From contig CM043950.1 of the NCBI GenBank assembly GCA_014529385.2, forward strand, positions 67,276,935-67,340,934: a DNA stretch of 64,000 bases, given 5' to 3'. Of the stretch, positions 62,275 to 64,000 are shown in pieces. The first letter of the stretch is position 1, and each line of letters starts with the position of its first letter. Origin of the DNA: Adiantum capillus-veneris. Its lineage: Eukaryota; Streptophyta; Polypodiopsida; Polypodiales; Pteridaceae. Position numbers and translations under genes: made by a program. The notes beneath the pieces were generated by a model that saw nothing but the letters and a program-made list of their open reading frames with translations, was not told where the DNA came from and did no database searches.

Positions 62275-64000
62275 TTAATGTGTACGAGTGAGGCCTTCTT
62301 TGGCTTTTAGAGCATGCCTTTCTGGAATATTTATTCTAGAAAATGGTCCTTCTTTGTTGGGTCTCCAGGACCAAACAATTGCATCTACAGTTTCCCACAC
62401 TTGTGGGTCCTTATAGTTGACAGCCCAATAACCCTTCCAACAATTACTGTAAGCTTGAGTATCTGTCATCCCACTTTTTCTCGTGCAATGTGCCCAATAT
62501 TGAATCAAGAGTTTTCTATAGTTTGGTGATGTAGGCTCATTATCAATGTCAGATAAAGCCATTGCAAGCCACACTGGATAGATTTCTGTGTCACTCGGAA
62601 CAAGCATAAGAAAGTCACCTTGGTGCACATCAGACATAGGGTCAAACTCTTCCCTTGGCCTATCTCGTTGAGGCCCACAAAAATGATCGTTCAACTCTTC
62701 AAGGCCTAGGAATCTTTCTGCTCCTTGTTGCAAATTCATTGTAGTGCTTTGTAGGTGAGAATATTCTTGAGTTTTTGGCCAAAACATTTCATACAAGACT
62801 CCCTCTGATATGATTGCTTTTCCAATCTCTTCAATTACCTTACTCCAATAATCTATCACGGGTCTATAATATCGCGGAATACTTGAACCATTCCCTAAAT
62901 TTTTCCAAAATTTTATATAGTTCTTTAGCCCCAAAATGACTTCTTCGTGGGCCTTGACATACTCCGCCATTTGTACTAGAGGTGGATCTCCATGTGGTAA
63001 CATTGGCTTGCCTTCTGTGTCTGTTTTCCAAAGACGAATACTTCCACTCCAACTTGATACACCTACATGTGCCTTATATTGCATCATTGGTGTCTCATCC
63101 TGCATAAAGAACCTGAACTGAAGGGGTTTGGAATGTCCAACAAGTATGTCTTGTCCATCACAAAGATAGCCATCACAATATTGCTTGAAATCGGGGATCT
63201 TTGTGAGAAAAAATGGAGCTGGAGATGAAGATGAGTTGTTTCGTAATGTATCCATCAAATGTGGCAAAGTATAGGTTTTTGTAACTCTCAGCTTCTCTGA
63301 AAACCTACTAAACATGGCGTCTATGTCCTCATGTGTATGCCCAACCATTAAAAATCCCAGCTGGATGGTTTTGAAAACACCCCTTGCAACAAGCATTGAC
63401 AAATAGGCAAATAAGTATCGATTTTTGTTTTCCCCTGCACAATTATCCAATTGTAGCAACAAGTTCTCTGGCAATCTGCGAAATGTTGACCCCAATTCCT
63501 CTTCTGCAATTTTTGACGACTGCACAATGGGTTCTTTTCCATCACTCAAGTTATGGTAGTCCAAAGCATCCCTTGAGTTCAAAGCATGTAGTAGTGAAAT
63601 ATTGCTCCTTGGAAGTCCATTTGTTACTAGATCACCAAGAGGATGCTTATCTATCCTCTCTAGGTTATGTAAACAATTAGCAATTGAGCCAATTGTAAGA
63701 TTTGGATCAACTAACCACAAACCATTCAAGACAAAGTGTCCGTAATGACCTTCTCCATGTCCATGAGTGATCATGCCAATCAATGCCACCTGCAGATTAT
63801 ATCCTGAATCCACACCCTTGGGAACAATGCGTAATCTAGGAATGGCGGTCTTCTTTTGATCCATCTTATCATGGATTATGCATACATATTTTTGTGGTTG
63901 AGTTTCTGAATACGTGCGCCATGCATAATATAGGCTTCTGCAACTCTTTTGTTGTGCCATGTGAACTTCTCTCTCCCTCAAGAGAAGAGCTCTCTCTTCA
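62275..64000 (-). CDS. DUF7869-like protein, partial at the window edge
   Basis: The frame is open from the right edge to a TAA at 62275-62277 with no intron or stop. The first in-frame ATG is at 63960, but codons continue upstream to the edge, so the N-terminus is outside the window. Counting from the TTG codon at 63981 there are 568 residues. Motifs match a family I know as DUF7869: CRSLYYAWR then CIIHDKMDQKKTAIPRL (34-50), LQLDNCAGENKNRYLFAYL (177-194, Asp179), and VGHTHEDIDAMFSRFSEKL (213-231, Asp219, Asp221). The three acidic clusters Asp38/Asp41, Asp179 and Asp219/Asp221 resemble an RNase H-like triad as in DDE transposases; this is inference. Genes of this type are often multicopy and probably come from mobile elements. 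Acidic and aromatic blocks towards the C-terminus (TLNYR-type QYWAHC, WETVDAIVWSWRP) have no function I can name. Confidence 0.7.
   Translation of the reverse strand, partial: EERALLLREREVHMAQQKSCRSLYYAWRTYSETQPQKYVCIIHDKMDQKKTAIPRLRIVPKGVDSGYNLQVALIGMITHGHGEGHYGHFVLNGLWLVDPNLTIGSIANCLHNLERIDKHPLGDLVTNGLPRSNISLLHALNSRDALDYHNLSDGKEPIVQSSKIAEEELGSTFRRLPENLLLQLDNCAGENKNRYLFAYLSMLVARGVFKTIQLGFLMVGHTHEDIDAMFSRFSEKLRVTKTYTLPHLMDTLRNNSSSSPAPFFLTKIPDFKQYCDGYLCDGQDILVGHSKPLQFRFFMQDETPMMQYKAHVGVSSWSGSIRLWKTDTEGKPMLPHGDPPLVQMAEYVKAHEEVILGLKNYIKFWKNLGNGSSIPRYYRPVIDYWSKVIEEIGKAIISEGVLYEMFWPKTQEYSHLQSTTMNLQQGAERFLGLEELNDHFCGPQRDRPREEFDPMSDVHQGDFLMLVPSDTEIYPVWLAMALSDIDNEPTSPNYRKLLIQYWAHCTRKSGMTDTQAYSNCWKGYWAVNYKDPQVWETVDAIVWSWRPNKEGPFSRINIPERHALKAKEGLTRTH

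Overview
The window looks like nuclear DNA of a land plant, mostly transposable-element sequence. Supporting signs are a dirigent-family gene, plant-type LTR retrotransposons whose primer-binding sites match initiator tRNA-Met, long CT/GA microsatellites, and a LINE with plant-like 3' features. I lean towards a fern or another large-genome lineage because of the very long CT tracts and the DUF7869-like ORF, but this is a weak inference. I see no bacterial operons, CRISPR arrays, rRNA or tRNA genes.

Layout, left to right. (1) 440-2480 is a decayed tandem array with units of about 150-165 bp. (2) 5095-6120 is a broken FCP1/NIF-like phosphatase gene, with a second copy of its 3' end at 6481-6523 plus 8875-9030. 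That second copy is split by a 2.35-kb non-autonomous LTR element on the minus strand (6524-8874). (3) 9040-16850 holds direct repeats, a decayed transposase-like gene (minus, 12390-13620), a GGTAGCTACC-rich stretch and a 287-bp MITE (16553-16839). (4) 17820-36347 is an old minus-strand LTR element with about 3.54-kb LTRs and only a broken gag. Its right LTR was split by a young, apparently intact 8.9-kb Ty3/gypsy element (25348-34247) with an uninterrupted 1649-codon gag-pol frame and almost identical LTRs. (5) 36348-39045 looks like an LTR related to the old element but on the plus strand. (6) 42170-57470 is a decayed minus-strand gag-protease element, split in its gag by a 12.2-kb plus-strand LTR element without pol (44813-57057, target duplication caacc). 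That larger element belongs to the same family as the small element at 6524-8874 and carries foldback structures, including a perfect 124-bp palindrome. (7) 58518-59078 is the only convincing intact host gene, a secreted dirigent-like protein. A 5'-truncated LINE sits just 3' of it. (8) 60940-61670 is a 60-62 bp tandem array built from CCATAA words. (9) 62275 to the right edge is an open DUF7869-like reading frame on the minus strand that runs off the window.

The genes do not form a pathway. The useful reading is a stratigraphy of nested insertions: several decayed elements were hit by later ones, and three insertions (young Ty3/gypsy, 12.2-kb element, LINE) can be dated relative to their hosts from target duplications or interrupted frames. 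Direct observations, family knowledge and inference are kept apart in the entries. All repeat comparisons were done by eye, so percentages and ends are approximate unless described as exact.
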